Below are positions 61,736 to 64,000 of a DNA stretch of 64,000 nt, piece after piece (position 1 is the stretch's first letter; each line of letters begins with the position of its first letter). The DNA comes from Azospirillum sp051124815. Lineage in GTDB: Bacteria > Pseudomonadota > Alphaproteobacteria > Azospirillales > Azospirillaceae. A program made the position numbers and the translations under genes. The notes under the pieces are model-generated. The model made no database searches. It had not been told where the DNA came from and saw only the letters and a program-made list of their open reading frames with translations. The stretch covers positions 558,001 to 622,000 of the forward strand of contig NZ_CP118485.1 in assembly GCF_051124815.1 (NCBI RefSeq), written 5' to 3'.

Positions 61736-63181
61736 GTGACCGTGAACGGCAGCCAAGACGACGCCGACGGTGCGGTGCCGGCCCTCCTGGTGTTCGGTGC
61801 CGGTGGAGTGCTGACCGATTGGACCCCGGCGGCGGCGGTCCTGCCGGCGCTTGCCGGTCGATTGGCCATCGGCCTGTCGGCCGATGATCTGAACGTCCAC
61901 CTCTCCTCCGGCGCGTCGGCCAATGTGGCGCCGCCGCGCACGGTCCTGCCGCTTGCCGGCGGCGGCGCGATGTGGCGGTTCGACGGGGCTCCTCCGTCAT
62001 CGGACTCCCCCAAGGCGGCGGTCACGCCGATGGGCGATCCTGCCGGGCGCCTGTTCGCCGCCGCGAGCCACGACCTGCGCCAGCCTCTGGCGGCGCTGTC
62101 GCTGCTGATCGGCACGCTCGATGGCAGGCTGGGGGGCAGGCTGGGGGGCAAGCTCGACGGCCCGCCGGATCGCGACCTGCTGCGCTCGATGGCGCAGGCG
62201 GTGGAATCGATGCGCAGCATGGTCGACGGCCATTTCGACCTTGTCCGTCTGGAAAGCGGCCTGACCGAACCGGACATCCGCACCCACGCGGTCAACGGCG
62301 TGCTGATGCGCCTTGCGCTGGAGGTGGCGCCGCGTTTCGCCGACCGCGGACTGCGCTTTACCGTGATGCCCTGTTCGGCCATGGTGCGGACCGATTCCGC
62401 GCTGCTCGAACGTCTGCTGCATGGCCTGATCGCCAACGCCCTGCGCGGGACGGTCCGGGGCCGCGTGCTGCTGGGCTGCCGCATGCGCGGCGACCATCTG
62501 CGCATCGAGCTGTGGGACAGCGGCCGCGGCCTGTCGCCGCAACGTCTGGCCGCCTTGCGGACGGAACTGGCGAAGCCGGCCGGGGAAGGGGCGGGAGCGC
62601 TGGGGTTGGACCTGACCCTGGTGCGCGGCCTTGCCCGGAAGCTCGGTCTCGGTCTGGAAGTCTGTGCCGTGGAGGGGCGGGGCACCGTCATGGCCGTCGT
62701 GGTTCCCCTCTCGGTCGAAATGGCTGTCGATGTGGCCGACGCCTCCGGCCGGGAGGAGACCGTCGCGGCCGCGGTGCCGGACAGCCGCACCGCCGACATC
62801 AGCCGCACCCGTATCCTGGTGATCGAGGACGACCCCATGGTGCTGGCCGCGCTGGAGGCGCTGCTGGGGCAATGGGGATGCAGCGTTCTCGGGGCGGAAT
62901 CCTACGACATGGCCGTCGAACGGATCGGTCCGGCGCCGGAGCCCTTCGACCTCATCATCTCCGATCTGCGGCTGAAGGGGGCTGCCAACGGCATCGTCGC
63001 GATCCGGCAGATCGCCAAGCTGTTCGACCGTCCCGTGCCCGGCATGATCCTGACCGGTGACACCGATCCCAAGCGCCTGCGCGAAGCCCGGTTGTCCGGG
63101 TACCCTCTGCTGCACAAGCCGGTCGCGCCGCTCGCTCTGCGTGCCGCCGTCGTCCGCCTGCTCGGACATGATCCCCTTTGA
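61736..63181 (+). CDS. Hybrid histidine kinase HisKA(DLRQP)-HATPase-REC
   Basis: A 481-aa kinase with H112 in AAASHDLRQPLAALSLL. Its ATPase region has variant motifs (ANALRGTVRGRVLL, DSGRGLSPQRL, GALGLDLTLVRGL). A C-terminal receiver has the Asp in LIISDLRLKG and TGDTDPKRLREARLSGYPLLHKPV. It has the same plan as 28010-29596 but a shorter N-terminus without a clear PAS. The start is GTG 61736. Between the HisKA helices is a 12-bp repeat encoding GRLGGRLGGKL. The weakened G-boxes mean kinase activity is not certain. Confidence 0.86.
   Translation: MTVNGSQDDADGAVPALLVFGAGGVLTDWTPAAAVLPALAGRLAIGLSADDLNVHLSSGASANVAPPRTVLPLAGGGAMWRFDGAPPSSDSPKAAVTPMGDPAGRLFAAASHDLRQPLAALSLLIGTLDGRLGGRLGGKLDGPPDRDLLRSMAQAVESMRSMVDGHFDLVRLESGLTEPDIRTHAVNGVLMRLALEVAPRFADRGLRFTVMPCSAMVRTDSALLERLLHGLIANALRGTVRGRVLLGCRMRGDHLRIELWDSGRGLSPQRLAALRTELAKPAGEGAGALGLDLTLVRGLARKLGLGLEVCAVEGRGTVMAVVVPLSVEMAVDVADASGREETVAAAVPDSRTADISRTRILVIEDDPMVLAALEALLGQWGCSVLGAESYDMAVERIGPAPEPFDLIISDLRLKGAANGIVAIRQIAKLFDRPVPGMILTGDTDPKRLREARLSGYPLLHKPVAPLALRAAVVRLLGHDPL
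62123..62156. repeat. 12-bp tandem repeat inside the DLRQP kinase gene
   Basis: Two perfect copies of GGCAGGCTGGGG (62123-62134, 62135-62146) and a partial third. It keeps the reading frame and encodes GRLGGRLGGKL. It lies in the linker just after the histidine helix. Confidence 0.75.
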
Positions 63182-63260
63182 TAACAAAGATCAGGATCGC
63201 GAATCCGGTCTTCGAGAAATGCATGCAGAATATTTAGCGTCGTACCTTTCTGCTTTCTGC

Positions 63261-63269
63261 TGCAGTGCA
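63261..63269. promoter_or_regulatory. Isolated PhaR-like TGCAGTGCA motif
   Basis: TGCAGTGCA is the reverse complement of the core found in the phasin promoters. It lies in the 304-bp gap (63182-63485) before the CHASE-domain gene. No phasin or PHB gene is adjacent and no clear promoter was seen in the gap, so it may be chance. Confidence 0.25.
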
Positions 63270-63485
63270 ATGACAACTCTGAAACAGAGGCTGGAGGGAT
63301 GCGGCAAAATGCAACAAGGTTGCGACGTTTATTCGCAATGCAAGCTCCTTGTCATCATCCTATCGGTGGAGTGATCTCTTTCTTTGGTTTGATGGAAAAC
63401 TTTAACATACCCATTTATGCTTTTCCTTCGCTATGATCCGGTTTGAGCAACGACTGTTCGAACGGATTGGTCGGAGGGCGTTCGA

Positions 63486-64000
63486 ATGAACCGGCGATAC
63501 CGGGCGGGGAGAGGGACGGCGGCGCTGCCGGTGATCATCGTCACCGGGCTGTTCCTGTCGCTTTCGGCCTTTCTGCTGATCCGCAGCGCAACGAGCCAAG
63601 CCGAACATGCCCTGGCCGACCGTCAGGCGATCCAACTCCACGACGAGCTGAAGGCGGGACTGGAGCGCCAGAGCATGCTGCTGCGTGCGCTCAGCGGTCC
63701 GCTGGCCGGTCCCGCCCCGGTGACGGATGCGAGCTTCGCATCGGCGGCCGAACCGCTGCTGCCGCTTTATCCCAATCTGCGGGCGGTCGCCTGGGCGCGC
63801 CGGATTTCGGAACGGAACGTACCGCTGCTGGAGCGGGCCATGCGCTCGGCCGGCTACACGTCGTTCGCGGTTCGCAATGCCGATGGCGGGCGCGGTCCGG
63901 ACTACGGCGCCGCCGGAATGTCGGCCGACCGGTTCGTCAATGTGCTGGCCGAACCGCGATCCGCCGTCGGACTGATCGGCCTCGACATGGCCAGCCTTCC
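63486..64000 (+). CDS. CHASE-domain membrane sensor, N-terminal part (cut by window end)
   Basis: The frame from ATG 63486 stays open to the end of the window, giving 171 residues. A basic start (MNRRYRAGRGTAAL) and one membrane segment (PVIIVTGLFLSLSAFLLI) lead into an extracytoplasmic region. YPNLRAVAWARRISERNVPLLERAM and RFVNVLAEPRSAVGLIGLDMASL match the pattern of CHASE sensor domains. Such domains usually precede PAS, GGDEF or histidine kinase modules, which would lie beyond base 64000. The output type is therefore unknown. Confidence 0.8.
   Translation, partial: MNRRYRAGRGTAALPVIIVTGLFLSLSAFLLIRSATSQAEHALADRQAIQLHDELKAGLERQSMLLRALSGPLAGPAPVTDASFASAAEPLLPLYPNLRAVAWARRISERNVPLLERAMRSAGYTSFAVRNADGGRGPDYGAAGMSADRFVNVLAEPRSAVGLIGLDMASL

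Overview
The window is high-GC DNA from a nitrogen-fixing alphaproteobacterium, most probably Azospirillum or a close relative in the Rhodospirillales. Evidence: a fixABCX operon and an iscA-nifU-nifS-nifV-cysE-nifW operon, each with a perfect NifA activator site and a sigma-54 promoter; paired phasin genes; an alphaproteobacterial-type SOS box before mmcB; and many multidomain sensor kinases. No rRNA, tRNA, CRISPR array, insertion sequence or phage gene was seen. The window cuts a Kdo transferase gene at the left edge and a CHASE-domain sensor gene at the right edge.

Layout. 1-2.3 kb: lipid A/Kdo genes (waaA end, lpxK, lpxL-like), then a LysE exporter. 3.0-3.9 kb: a lone BglII-family nuclease-like gene, divergent from a REC-DUF3369-kinase-REC-HPT protein (4.05-7.2 kb). 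7.2-11.0 kb: NifA/sigma-54 driven fixABCX. 11.1-12.0 kb: a lone receiver and an unknown 100-aa gene. 12.1-17.4 kb: the nif Fe-S/homocitrate operon on the minus strand, with a divergent TPR-like gene. 18-20 kb: an Old Yellow Enzyme gene and a divergent TetR gene sharing two 23-bp operators. 20-23.3 kb: rarD, grxD, bolA, purB. 23.7-29.6 kb: a Cache-PAS-PAS-GGDEF-EAL protein, a YgjP-type metallopeptidase and a hybrid kinase. 29.6-34.3 kb: ugpBAEC with a Pho box. 34.3-40 kb: housekeeping and hypothetical genes (sdhAF4-like, htpX, DHH phosphoesterase, cobD, ankyrin, stress protein).

40-49.3 kb is the most system-like block. Two sensor kinases and a DUF1329 protein overlap by 4 bp each on the minus strand. 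Facing away from them are a STAS protein, a RsbW-like ATPase and a receiver-PP2C phosphatase. This looks like a partner-switching pathway with its own kinases and no sigma factor or DNA-binding regulator nearby. 49.3-53 kb: nadK, clpA, clpS. 53.3-54.9 kb: two phasin genes with matching promoters, operator-like palindromes and terminators. 55.2-59.8 kb: an Anbu-like proteasome-fold hydrolase, a lipoprotein, a DacA-type carboxypeptidase with a SPOR domain, a REC-HPT protein, and mmcB under an SOS box. 59.9-64 kb: two more kinases and the truncated CHASE-domain gene.

Across the window there are six histidine kinases and several receivers, but no response regulator with a DNA-binding domain. Output therefore probably runs through phosphotransfer, c-di-GMP and partner switching, or through regulators encoded elsewhere.
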